Below are positions 1 through 5,322 of a DNA stretch of 5,324 nt, one piece after another. The position numbers were made by a program, and so were the translations under genes. This stretch comes from an uncultured Bacteroidales bacterium. Its GTDB lineage: Bacteria; Bacteroidota; Bacteroidia; Bacteroidales; F082. The DNA is taken from assembly GCA_937926515.1 (NCBI GenBank), contig CALAZZ010000172.1, positions 1 through 5,324 of the forward strand. The letters are read 5' to 3'. Under the pieces are notes generated by a model, which worked only from the letters and a program-made list of their open reading frames with translations, searched no databases and was not told the DNA's origin. Position 1 is the first letter of the stretch, and each line of letters starts with the position of its first letter.

Positions 1-281
1 ACATCAGCTGCGCCTTTCCTTAATTCCTGTTGAGCCAGTCCTGCCGGGGTACGACTTATCTGTGTCTCAAGCACCTTTAATTGACTCTCAAGGTCGGCAA
101 TCACATCTTTCTGAATCTTGAGGTTCTCAAGTGTGACATCAATCATCTTATCAACCGATTGACCTCCCGAAACTGCTGTATCTGTAAATCCACGCATACG
201 ACGTTCCATCGATTCAAGCGTCTCGTTGAAATCCTTATCATCAATGCCTGCCGTAAAATGTAATGGGCCGTCTCCGCTCAT
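1..281 (-). CDS. Tape measure protein, N-terminal part (runs off the left edge)
   Basis: The ATG at 279-281 opens a frame that stays open to the window edge, giving 93 complete codons. The protein begins MSGDGPLHFTAGIDDKDFNE. Residues 1-12 form a short beta-like 'xLHFTAGID' entry. A long hydrophilic, helix-forming stretch with coiled-coil character follows (about 14-75, rich in E, K, D, L and Q). This start is typical of siphophage tape measure proteins, which set tail length and serve as the scaffold around which the tail tube polymerises. The identification also rests on position: it comes straight after the tail tube and chaperone genes, where siphophages place it. The start overlaps the stop of the small upstream reading frame in an ATGA arrangement (278-281), so translation is probably coupled. 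Only the beginning of a normally very long gene is visible, so length and domains cannot be judged. Confidence 0.8.
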   Translation of the reverse strand, partial: MSGDGPLHFTAGIDDKDFNETLESMERRMRGFTDTAVSGGQSVDKMIDVTLENLKIQKDVIADLESQLKVLETQISRTPAGLAQQELRKGAAD

Positions 282-424
282 AGTTTTAACATTCTATTAA
301 GTTCATCCAGATCATCAGGAAGTTCTACTGCCCTTTCTTTATCAGAAGATTTGTTGTACTTGGGAGCATCAGCTATCATCATTCTGAGGGTTATCCATGA
401 TATTTCATGTAGCACATATTTCAT
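278..424 (-). CDS. Small chaperone-extension reading frame (48 aa), possible gpT-like frameshift domain
   Basis: The ATG at 422-424 opens a 48-codon frame ending in TGA at 278-280, overlapping the tape-measure ATG by 4 bases. The protein starts MKYVLHEISWITLRMMIADA, continues with a Lys/Ser-rich linker and ends in an acidic helix (PDDLDELNRMLKL). The pattern of a tryptophan-containing helix with 'MMIADxPKY' followed by a charged tail resembles the C-terminal extension of siphophage tail assembly chaperones (lambda gpG-T type), and the position is right for it. It lies in the -1 frame relative to the preceding chaperone gene, and that frame is open from 571 to 278, so a -1 frameshift product is formally possible. 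Alternatively it starts on its own: a weak AGGA at 431-434 lies 6 bases before the ATG. The sequence just before this ATG looks more coding in another frame (see 405-494), so the true N-terminus is uncertain. Confidence 0.6.
   Translation of the reverse strand: MKYVLHEISWITLRMMIADAPKYNKSSDKERAVELPDDLDELNRMLKL
400..424. repeat. Two 9-bp direct repeats, period 16 bp
   Basis: ATATTTCAT occurs at 400-408 and again at 416-424 (ATGAAATAT on the coding strand), separated by 7 bases. The period of 16 is not a multiple of three, so loss or gain of one unit shifts the reading frame. Removing one unit joins the plausible coding frame upstream (ending VNEI) directly to the plausible coding frame downstream (beginning SWITLRMM). 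The match is exact over 9 bases and does not extend further. It may be a remnant of a small tandem duplication or a chance repeat in A/T-rich sequence. Confidence 0.6.
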
Positions 425-494
425 TGACCATCCTGTCGAGCAACAGACACTCCACAGGCTTCCCCAAAGGGACTTTAGTCCTCTTTGAGACTCT
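405..494 (-). other. Out-of-frame stretch that looks coding, between chaperone and small reading frame
   Basis: In the +1 frame relative to the chaperone gene, 494-408 is open and encodes 29 residues including TKVPLGKPVECLLLDRMVNE, then meets TGA at 405-407. This composition looks far more like a normal protein than the -1 frame over the same bases, which gives Trp-, Cys- and Ser-rich sequence (SLWGSLWSVCCSTGWS). It overlaps the last codons of the chaperone gene. The chaperone codon AAA (484-486) followed by G could allow a +1 slip from AAA to AAG just before its stop at 475-477. I infer that this is the first half of the chaperone extension and that its second half is the 48-codon frame downstream. 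The two are put out of register by the 16-base repeat unit. No separate ATG start serves this stretch except the one at 429-431 near its end. Confidence 0.4.
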
Positions 495-939
495 CTATCA
501 GATCCTCCTTCGGTTTCATCATCCGGAGGGTCTGTATCAATCTGATAGAGTGAGCAAAATCCGCATAATTGTTAGTTAACACGGTCACACGTAAGTACCG
601 TAGCTGCTGTGCGGGCGTAAGATTATGTAGTAGATACCGAGTAAGTATTGCCCCGAAAACCTTGATCTTCCATGATCGCCTTAGTATGGCTATAGCAATG
701 ATTCTGCATACCAGCTTTATGTTTCCAGGTATTTGAGAGTAAATGCCCGAATAGGATTTATCATCCAGCTTTTGCTCATCGATTGCCAGCTTCATATAGT
801 TTAAACTAATCAGTAGTAGGCCGTAGAGCGTAGGTTGTTTCACATTAAAGGTGAACCATCCCACATCGATTAATACTCCTTTGTCAAGCAGCACTTCGTG
901 TGCTGATTTTTCTGTTGCGAGTTTCTCAGTGCTGGTCAT
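475..939 (-). CDS. Putative tail assembly chaperone (lambda gpG-like position)
   Basis: This 154-residue protein starts at the ATG at 937-939 and ends at TAA 475-477. The N-terminus has a charged segment, then a beta-like part (about 19-36, 'KGVLIDVGWFTFNVKQPT') and a run of helices: LYGLLLISLNYMKLAI, the basic IIAIAILRRSWKIKVFG, and a C-terminal helix rich in M, K and E. No enzyme motif is visible and the hydrophobic stretches look like helical-bundle cores rather than clear membrane spans. The assignment as the chaperone that coats the tape measure during tail assembly comes mainly from its place between the tube gene and the tape-measure gene, and from the overlapping out-of-frame coding at its 3' end, a hallmark of such genes. 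It is preceded by an intrinsic terminator, so its expression is probably lower than that of the tube gene. The leader before the ATG is A/T-rich with no SD motif. Confidence 0.62.
   Translation of the reverse strand: MTSTEKLATEKSAHEVLLDKGVLIDVGWFTFNVKQPTLYGLLLISLNYMKLAIDEQKLDDKSYSGIYSQIPGNIKLVCRIIAIAILRRSWKIKVFGAILTRYLLHNLTPAQQLRYLRVTVLTNNYADFAHSIRLIQTLRMMKPKEDLIESLKED
502..510 (-). promoter_or_regulatory. Internal Shine-Dalgarno-like AAGGAGGAT near the chaperone 3' end
   Basis: The coding strand reads AAGGAGGAT across the codons for Lys-Glu-Asp, a strong match to the anti-SD sequence, with no start codon at a usable distance downstream. It lies about 15 bases upstream of the AAA-G site at 483-486 and 24 bases upstream of the stop. 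SD-like sequences inside genes can stimulate ribosomal frameshifting, as in dnaX and prfB, which makes this placement suggestive. It may equally be an accident of a Lys-Glu-Asp codon run. Bacteroidota ribosomes use SD pairing little, which weakens the idea. Confidence 0.25.
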
Positions 940-958
940 ATTTTTGAAATAGTGTAAA

Positions 959-985
959 TAAAGCCCCGCTTTACAGGGGGCTTTA
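959..985 (-). terminator. Rho-independent terminator after the tail tube gene
   Basis: On the minus strand a 9-bp perfect stem, TAAAGCCCC pairing with GGGGCTTTA, encloses a 9-base loop. It is followed by T-rich sequence (TTTACACTATTT). It begins 14 bases after the stop of the tail tube gene and ends just 19 bases before the chaperone ATG, so it sits squarely between the two. The U-tract is interrupted, so termination is probably partial. That would let the abundant tube protein be made in excess of the chaperone and tape measure while still allowing read-through. Confidence 0.8.
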
Positions 986-999
986 AGGGTTAATAGGGG

Positions 1000-1506
1000 T
1001 TAAGAAGCCACTTTACCAATCACAACTGAAGGTGTATCAGCCTTGGTTGGTGCAAGTACAGTAGCCCTGATACGTACAAGCACTACCTCTTTCTTTGAGA
1101 ATGTACCCTCGATCTTCGCCTCAATCTTGGCCCTTACAATGTTCATGTATGAAGCACGGTTGGAAACGATGCGAATTGATTGTTCAATTGAGGGCAATGT
1201 GTCCGGCGCATTCCAAACTGCATCATCGCCTACTCCGGTAACTGTTCCGCCAAGGACCTGAACGATTTTACTCGGGGTAAAGTCATAGATGGACCATTCA
1301 ACGGACTTGATGCCAGTTGCGCTTTCGCTGTCGAACGGAGCATCGTTTTCTTCTTCGAAAAACTCTGTTTTTTCTCCGTCTTCCTGGTTGATTACGGCCG
1401 ATCCACGAAACGTCCCACCAAGGGAGGCAAGGCTTGCGCCCATGCCACCATCACCGGCAACATCTCCTATAAGGATCTCTTTCAGGCCTATAAATTTTAA
1501 TGCCAT
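1000..1506 (-). CDS. Major tail protein (tail tube subunit)
   Basis: This 168-residue protein starts at the ATG at 1504-1506. It begins MALKFIGLKEILIGDVAGDG and is rich in Gly, Ala, Val and Thr with alternating beta-strand patterns. An acidic loop lies at about 41-63 (EDGEKTEFFEEENDAPFDSE), followed by 'KSVEWSIYDFTPSKIVQVLGGTVTG' (67-91). The C-terminal half, with 'VRAKIEAKIEGTFSKKEVVLVRIRATVLAP', looks like strands of the tube beta-sandwich shared by phage tail tubes and related injection machines. No catalytic motif is present. Size, composition and place between the tail-completion gene and the chaperone/tape-measure pair all fit the protein that polymerises into the tail tube. It follows the upstream gene after a 23-base A/T-rich gap without an SD motif, a leader style common in Bacteroidota. 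It is the last gene before the intrinsic terminator, consistent with high expression. Confidence 0.75.
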   Translation of the reverse strand: MALKFIGLKEILIGDVAGDGGMGASLASLGGTFRGSAVINQEDGEKTEFFEEENDAPFDSESATGIKSVEWSIYDFTPSKIVQVLGGTVTGVGDDAVWNAPDTLPSIEQSIRIVSNRASYMNIVRAKIEAKIEGTFSKKEVVLVRIRATVLAPTKADTPSVVIGKVAS

Positions 1507-1529
1507 TTGATTTCAATTTTTAATGATTA

Positions 1530-1949
1530 TTAGTCAATAACTTGCTCCCCCGAGAAAACAAAGAATAATCTGATATTTGAGAAGTATTCGTTAGTTTCTG
1601 GTGAGCGAAGTGTAGCTTGACCTTCAAAATAGTAGCAAAAATTAGCGCCTTCAACGTTATCAGTATGCGACATGATAAGGTTCGTGAGCGCCTTCAATCT
1701 TGCTGTATTAGGGATCGTGTTATCGTTTTTGCCGTTAATCTTAACATTAAGGTTTGGCACATAACAATTAATATTTACAACACACTGCTGCGGGAAGTCA
1801 GGAGTTATAGGTAATGAATTAATGACAATATCCTCCTTCTTTGAATTGATAGGCCTGTTCAACTTGTACACATCACCATCAATAGATGCTTTAACTGTGC
1901 TGTTGATCTTTTGCCACACAATATCTATAGCGTCGTTGGTAGTGTTCAT
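1530..1949 (-). CDS. Putative tail completion / tail terminator protein
   Basis: This 139-residue protein starts with MNTTNDAIDIVWQKINSTVK. An N-terminal helix precedes a beta-rich body: 'GDVYKLNRP', 'EDIVINSLPI', 'QQCVVNINCYVPN', and a C-terminal 'FSNIRLFFVFSG' strand. Between them is a helix, 'NTARLKALTNLIMSH' (81-95). A single alpha/beta domain of about 130-140 residues placed between a gp10-like gene and the tail tube gene is the usual signature of the tail terminator/completion protein, which caps the tube at the head-proximal end. The assignment is by position and fold-like pattern, and no sequence motif is diagnostic. The ATG overlaps the stop of the upstream gene by 4 bases (ATGA, 1946-1949), so the two are probably translationally coupled. 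The gene looks somewhat more A/T-rich than its neighbours. Confidence 0.55.
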   Translation of the reverse strand: MNTTNDAIDIVWQKINSTVKASIDGDVYKLNRPINSKKEDIVINSLPITPDFPQQCVVNINCYVPNLNVKINGKNDNTIPNTARLKALTNLIMSHTDNVEGANFCYYFEGQATLRSPETNEYFSNIRLFFVFSGEQVID

Positions 1950-2422
1950 AGCTTCATCACTTTAACCTGTTCCTTTAGTTTGCGCAGCTGATCCGGAACT
2001 TTGTCGCCAGCCAGCAGTTCAGTGCTTGTGAGCACATCGCGGCCAGTGGCTTCAACAAACAGGGCATACTCCATTCCGGCCACAAGTATGAGGACATATC
2101 CTTCAGTGTATGTTTTGGCCAGTTGCTCGGCATATGATCTTCCAATCTTAACCCCATCATCGGTTGATGTCTCAACACCTGGGGTCTTCTCAAAATTTGC
2201 ATGAATGATCTCGCCATGAACTACCAATATATAACCTGTTGAACTCCTCAAATTGCCCGTCCTGTCAGTGTATCCAACTTCAGATGGAATCTGCCTCGCG
2301 TGATTGACAAGCTCCTCTCCAACATAAAAGAGTCGCTCGATAATCGACTGTTCGATCCTTTCTGCAGCACGTTGGAACCGGTCCCTTAACTGTTGTTCGT
2401 TTACATTGCTACTTATACCCAT
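1946..2422 (-). CDS. HK97 gp10-like neck/tail-joining protein
   Basis: This 158-residue protein has an N-terminal amphipathic helix (about 7-44, 'EQQLRDRFQRAAERIEQSII...VGEELVNHAR'). The segment YTDRTGNLRSSTGYILVVHG (51-70) follows, and later GMEYALFVEATGRDVLTST (116-134). The 'D-R-T-G-N-L-R-S-S' loop and the later 'YA-x-F-V-E-x-x-x-x-R' block are the two recognisable features of the HK97 gp10 / phage neck protein family. Members join the completed head to the tail. Length fits the family. It overlaps the head closure gene by 10 bases (2413-2422) and the tail-completion gene by 4, indicating a tightly packed operon. A possible odd point is a longer insert between the two motif blocks (about 71-110). 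Confidence 0.72.
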   Translation of the reverse strand: MGISSNVNEQQLRDRFQRAAERIEQSIIERLFYVGEELVNHARQIPSEVGYTDRTGNLRSSTGYILVVHGEIIHANFEKTPGVETSTDDGVKIGRSYAEQLAKTYTEGYVLILVAGMEYALFVEATGRDVLTSTELLAGDKVPDQLRKLKEQVKVMKL

Positions 2423-2736
2423 ATCTGGCAGTACTTAAGCTCGCGGGTAAATCTCACGACTGATCCTTGAACACGTATCCTGTCACGAGAGTCACGCACA
2501 TAGATTTCATCTCCGTGCTCCAGGTCAGGACACTCCAAAGGGGCATACACCACAGATGCATAGTCTATCTGTGTGCCATCAGGCAAGTTGGTCTTACGAC
2601 CGTTGCCATTTGGTTCATCCCTGCAGAAGCAGGCAAATGTGCTTTGCAACTGAGGTTTTATGAAATTGCCTTCTGCGTCACGTGGAGTGTCGTCTTCTGT
2701 AGTTTTCAGGAAAAGTTTGTGATGATACCTTCGCAT
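2413..2736 (-). CDS. Putative head closure (stopper) protein
   Basis: From the ATG at 2734-2736 the protein has 107 residues. It is beta-rich: a short basic N-terminus (MRRYHHKLFL), a strand 'QLQSTFACFCRDEPNGNGRKT' (29-49), 'IDYASVVYAP' (57-66), then 'GDEIYVRDSRDRIRVQGSVVRFTRELKYCQIWV' (75-107). The small beta-barrel pattern and place between the connector and the gp10-like gene suggest the head closure or stopper protein, which seals the portal channel after DNA packaging (SPP1 gp16-like role). I see no diagnostic motif, so this is by context. I chose the ATG over an in-frame GTG nine bases earlier (2743-2745) because AGGTGG lies 5 bases before the ATG and the GTG itself falls inside that SD-like motif. 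The ATG lies two bases after the stop of the upstream gene. Confidence 0.55.
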   Translation of the reverse strand: MRRYHHKLFLKTTEDDTPRDAEGNFIKPQLQSTFACFCRDEPNGNGRKTNLPDGTQIDYASVVYAPLECPDLEHGDEIYVRDSRDRIRVQGSVVRFTRELKYCQIWV

Positions 2737-2738
2737 AA

Positions 2739-3053
2739 CTACCACCTATGGGAACCATCGCTGATTGAGCTTACTTTGACAACCCCGGAAGCATCGATCC
2801 CGGCCACCTGGCACAATGCCTTGATTCGCATGATCAGGCCTTCCTTATCAAAACCCTGCCCGAAGGCGCCCTCCCTCTCAGAGGTAAGGCTCAGAAACCG
2901 ACTCAGGACATCAATTGCAGTTTTAGTAATTGCTTTCTTGTCAGAATATGTATCTTCAGGATTAAGGGAATTATCATTTATTGCCTTCTCGGCCACTTTT
3001 TGTGTTACCGTATAAGGTTCACACTCGGCCATCAATGCTTCCAGGTTTGTCAT
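2739..3053 (-). CDS. Small head-tail connector-like protein (adaptor position)
   Basis: This 104-residue, mostly helical protein starts with MTNLEALMAECEPYTVTQKV. Helices are likely at about 2-11, 15-26, 36-57 and 70-83. The segment 'DTYSDKKAITKTAIDVLSRFLSL' (34-56) resembles the helical core of phage head-tail adaptors (HK97 gp6-like proteins), and small Bacteroidota phage proteins of this kind are found right after the capsid gene. The C-terminus is a short polar tail (SSISDGSHRW). It presumably docks on the portal ring and receives the head closure protein encoded next. It starts 9 bases after the capsid stop with no SD motif. Assignment is by context, size and fold-like pattern. I cannot name a family with certainty. 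Confidence 0.55.
   Translation of the reverse strand: MTNLEALMAECEPYTVTQKVAEKAINDNSLNPEDTYSDKKAITKTAIDVLSRFLSLTSEREGAFGQGFDKEGLIMRIKALCQVAGIDASGVVKVSSISDGSHRW
2742..2747 (-). promoter_or_regulatory. SD-like AGGTGG deciding the head closure gene start
   Basis: On the minus strand AGGTGG lies 5 bases before the ATG at 2734-2736, inside the end of the preceding connector gene. It favours this ATG over the in-frame GTG at 2743-2745, which lies within the motif. It is a weak signal in a genome where SD use seems patchy. Confidence 0.4.
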
Positions 3054-3062
3054 TTTGCTCGT

Positions 3063-4181
3063 TTAAGCGCTGGTTGCTGAAACGTTAAGATTCACAATGC
3101 CATCAATAGCGGTGAATACAGGTATTCCACGGCTTGAGGCCTGTGTCAACTCAGCTGCTTGCTGATCGCCACTTTCTCCGGTGCGCCACTGGGCAACAAC
3201 GATGTTGCCGCGGTCGTAGTTAGAGTACGTAACATTCTCCTCTGGCATGATCTGGTTATCCTCGAAGGCTGTTTTCACGATGCCTATTTTGCCTTGGGGA
3301 ATAAAGGTTACCATGTTCGCGTTCCACGGGTTCACAACCGTACGCTTGCCATTCACAAGAACGTCATTGCGCTTATTAACCACCACAATAGGTGGAAGCC
3401 CATAACGCTGAAACTGCTCATTCAAGTAGTCGAGCATAAGCGGCGTATTAAGTTTGTCAGTCCCATAGATTGCTTGCTTTACTGTTTTGAACTTTGCAAG
3501 CATAAGCAGTACACTATTGTCCATCATCATAGCACCGAAGTCAACCTTACCCTTGAAGTCGTTTACGATCTTCGATAAGTCCTCGAAAGGATCGGCAGTA
3601 TTGACGTTAGCGGCATTCCATATCGTGTCTACATAACGCTTATTATCCGAAGGCATCTGATAGTCAATTGTGAGCCTTCTGCCATCTGGGTTTGTATTCT
3701 CATCCAGAACTACACTCCCGCCGTTGGACAGTGCCTTGAGGGTTATGAAGTCGTACCGGTCCTTAACCCCTTTCACGGCTTCGGATACATTAGCGAACAT
3801 AGTGTCTATGAGCTTTTGTGTCTTAGCCTTGTCAGCGATGCGGGTTGTCTCAAGCATCTGCAGGAGCTCACGCATCTTGTTTGCTGTCATTGGGTATTTG
3901 TGGCCAATACGAGGAATTTCACCAGTGAAGGTGTTTGCTCCATCGTGGCTTCTGAGGGGAGTACCTGCATCATTTCCGATGACCGATGCAAGAACGGTCA
4001 GGCGAAATGTACCAATAAGCTCAGAGAAGGTAAGGCCATATTGAGGGGTATCCCAGTCAAATAACTGGTCAGTCCAGGATTCGCTGAACAACTGCTTTTG
4101 CTTTTCACTTGCCTCATCAAAGGTGATTTGAACCAACTTTGTCAGGTCTCCAAAAAGTTCAGATTTGAAAAATGATTTCAT
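3063..4181 (-). CDS. Major capsid protein
   Basis: This 372-residue protein begins MKSFFKSELFGDLTKLVQIT. Its N-terminal region is helical. The block 'ASVIGNDAGTPLRSHDGANTFTGEIPRIGHKYPMTANKMRELLQML' (65-110) looks like the E-loop and strand preceding the long spine helix of HK97-fold capsids. The helical part at 110-150 is the likely spine. The later 'QRYGLPPIVVVNKRN...NANMVTFIPQGKIGIVKTAF' (258-306) resembles the A-domain sheet of lambda gpE-type capsids, where an 'F-I-P-x-x-K' turn is common. The protein builds the icosahedral shell. It is the longest gene here, follows the decoration-like gene and precedes the small connector genes, as expected. An AGGAG lies 9 bases before the ATG. I see no N-terminal protease-like domain, so any cleavage or protease would involve other genes. 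The HK97 fold is inferred from pattern, and the gpE family membership is less sure. Confidence 0.82.
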   Translation of the reverse strand: MKSFFKSELFGDLTKLVQITFDEASEKQKQLFSESWTDQLFDWDTPQYGLTFSELIGTFRLTVLASVIGNDAGTPLRSHDGANTFTGEIPRIGHKYPMTANKMRELLQMLETTRIADKAKTQKLIDTMFANVSEAVKGVKDRYDFITLKALSNGGSVVLDENTNPDGRRLTIDYQMPSDNKRYVDTIWNAANVNTADPFEDLSKIVNDFKGKVDFGAMMMDNSVLLMLAKFKTVKQAIYGTDKLNTPLMLDYLNEQFQRYGLPPIVVVNKRNDVLVNGKRTVVNPWNANMVTFIPQGKIGIVKTAFEDNQIMPEENVTYSNYDRGNIVVAQWRTGESGDQQAAELTQASSRGIPVFTAIDGIVNLNVSATSA

Positions 4182-4190
4182 GTTTTTAGT

Positions 4191-4195
4191 CTCCT
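4191..4195 (-). promoter_or_regulatory. Shine-Dalgarno AGGAG before the capsid gene
   Basis: AGGAG lies 9 bases before the capsid ATG, followed by an A-rich spacer (ACTAAAAAC). Most genes in this window have no such motif, so its presence before the gene needing the highest output fits a role in strong initiation. It could also be chance. Confidence 0.4.
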
Positions 4196-4202
4196 ATGCT
4201 TT

Positions 4203-4814
4203 TTAGAGTGAATTGGAATAGCGAATGTGCGGGTTGGCCGTCAGGAAGTCATTCGTTTTGAGCGACGCCGGGACGGGCAATACACGATTAGCAAACAGCT
4301 CAGCATCCTTGGATACATCAACGCCTGTGATGTTACTGTGCACCTTAACAGGGGCAATTGTAACGCAATTAAATGTTGCAATGAATGCAGCCTCGTCCGC
4401 AACATTCTTGATTTGGGTAATAATATCGCCAACCTCCAGGTCAGGGATAGCAGCTGATAAGGTTATTACACCTCCGGCTACGGATGCTACCGTAACTTCT
4501 ACAAGAGGGTCCACACCTTCAGCTGGGATGATATGCACGAGGTCACCGGCGACAAACAAGTTCTCCAGGTATTCGTCTTGCTCAAGGGTAACGATTTTTG
4601 CATCTTCTGAGTCAATTGCCGTTACCCGTGCTGATTTTAGTACCTTAACCTTGCGGGTTGATTCATCGCAAACAGCGAGCGTACCGGCAGGGATAATGGT
4701 GCCAACAGCGAATGACTGACCTGAGGTGTCAAGCTCAAAACCACCCTCAACCAGGTGGGGTATCTTGACAAATACAGGACGGCCTCCGCCGTAACTGGTT
4801 TTTTCGAAATTCAT
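4203..4814 (-). CDS. Putative head fiber / capsid decoration protein
   Basis: This 203-residue protein starts MNFEKTSYGGGRPVFVKIPH. The segment 'GQSFAVGTIIPAGTLAVCDESTRKVKVLKSARVTAID' (32-68) has the 'F-x-x-G-x-x-I-P-A-G-T' turn common in phage head decoration and fiber proteins of the kind encoded beside the capsid gene. A second beta-rich block follows, 'LFVAGDLVHIIPA...EVTVASVAGGVITLSAAIPDLEVGDIITQIKN' (86-137), with two V/A-G-D turns suggesting a repeated small barrel. The C-terminal part is 'FNCVTIAPVKVHSNITGVDVSKDAELFANRVLPVPASLKTNDFL' and could bind the shell. It may attach to the outside of the capsid and stabilise it or bind host or mucosal surfaces, though this is inference. It sits between the scaffold-like gene and the capsid gene with gaps of about 20 bases each side. 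I see no protease motif. Confidence 0.55.
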   Translation of the reverse strand: MNFEKTSYGGGRPVFVKIPHLVEGGFELDTSGQSFAVGTIIPAGTLAVCDESTRKVKVLKSARVTAIDSEDAKIVTLEQDEYLENLFVAGDLVHIIPAEGVDPLVEVTVASVAGGVITLSAAIPDLEVGDIITQIKNVADEAAFIATFNCVTIAPVKVHSNITGVDVSKDAELFANRVLPVPASLKTNDFLTANPHIRYSNSL

Positions 4815-4833
4815 GTTTTAGAATTTTGGATTA

Positions 4834-5322
4834 CTACTTTTTCTCATTACCCACCGCATATTTATCAACCAAAGTTCCAGCGACTTCTTTTAGCGCTTGA
4901 TCCTCGCTTGAGAAAAGTGCAGTAGGCTTCTTGTCAGTAAGCCCTGCTGTTATCAGTTCCTGTTTGATATCTGTAAGGAAAGTTGTTACCCCTGCCTCAT
5001 CGAGGTCATCAGGCACAATGACTCCTTTCATTCTCCAATCAGGGATCTGCAGTTCTTTCACCTTTGCCGCCACAACTGCTGCCCTGGTCTCCTTAGCCTT
5101 TTCAGACTTGAATTGCTGGTTTTCCGTTTGAAGTGCTTCAAGCTTTTTGGCTTGATCTTCTTTGTAGGCTTTGAACCATGCGGGTTCGTCATCAGCTGGT
5201 GGGGCAGGAGGTATGGGAGTTTTTTCCTTAAGGTCTTCCAGTTCCTTTGATTTATCGCCAAGCTCTTTTGTTTTTGTGGCAAGCTCGGTGCGAACTTTAT
5301 CAATGTCGCCCTGGAAAGATTT
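4834..5322 (-). CDS. Scaffold-like capsid assembly protein, C-terminal part (runs off the right edge)
   Basis: The frame is open from the right edge to TAG at 4834-4836, giving 162 visible residues. There is no start in view that looks genuine. GTG at 5071-5073 is an internal valine, since the coding-like sequence runs on upstream. The visible part starts with a charged coiled coil (visible residues 1-33: 'KVRTELATKTKELGDKSKELEDLKEK'). A proline-rich hinge follows (35-42, 'TPIPPAPPADDE'), then 'WFKAYKEDQAKKLEALQTE' with a second coil (49-90). The end is a globular tail with 'LQIPDWRMKGVIVPDDLDEAGVTTFLTDIKQEL' and a final 'LVDKYAVGNEKK'. Long coiled coils directly upstream of the decoration and capsid genes point to the scaffolding protein that guides shell assembly and is then removed. 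The 19-base gap to the next gene is A/T-rich. The 5' end and any protease domain are outside the window. Confidence 0.6.
   Translation of the reverse strand, partial: KSFQGDIDKVRTELATKTKELGDKSKELEDLKEKTPIPPAPPADDEPAWFKAYKEDQAKKLEALQTENQQFKSEKAKETRAAVVAAKVKELQIPDWRMKGVIVPDDLDEAGVTTFLTDIKQELITAGLTDKKPTALFSSEDQALKEVAGTLVDKYAVGNEKK

Noticed and set aside
475..571. Canonical -1 slippery heptamer (X-XXY-YYZ) in the overlap of the chaperone frame and the -1 frame
   Set aside because: I read the overlap codon by codon and found no heptamer in the right register. TTTT and AAA runs exist but do not fit the tandem-slip rule, so I did not annotate a frameshift site as certain.
1975..2217. Minus-strand 80-codon frame inside the gp10-like gene
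   Set aside because: It lies wholly within the gp10-like gene in another frame and has Met/Trp/Cys-heavy composition with no start signal.
2467..3015. Plus-strand open frame of 182 codons
   Set aside because: It spans the junction of the head closure and connector genes antisense to both. Its protein (Cys-, Arg- and Ser-rich, no family pattern) looks like a shadow, while both minus-strand genes show coherent protein composition and tight spacing.
3159..4044. Plus-strand open frames antisense to the capsid gene
   Set aside because: They are antisense shadows of a clear capsid gene, with no promoter or start signals and no recognisable protein pattern.
4834..5073. A 79-residue gene starting with GTG at 5071-5073
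   Set aside because: The frame is open and coding-like upstream to the window edge, so this GTG is an internal valine of a longer partial gene.
5058..5303. Minus-strand 81-codon frame with a very basic, Leu/Arg/Lys-rich product
   Set aside because: It is a shadow in another frame of the scaffold-like gene, whose coiled-coil sequence runs continuously from the right edge to 4834.
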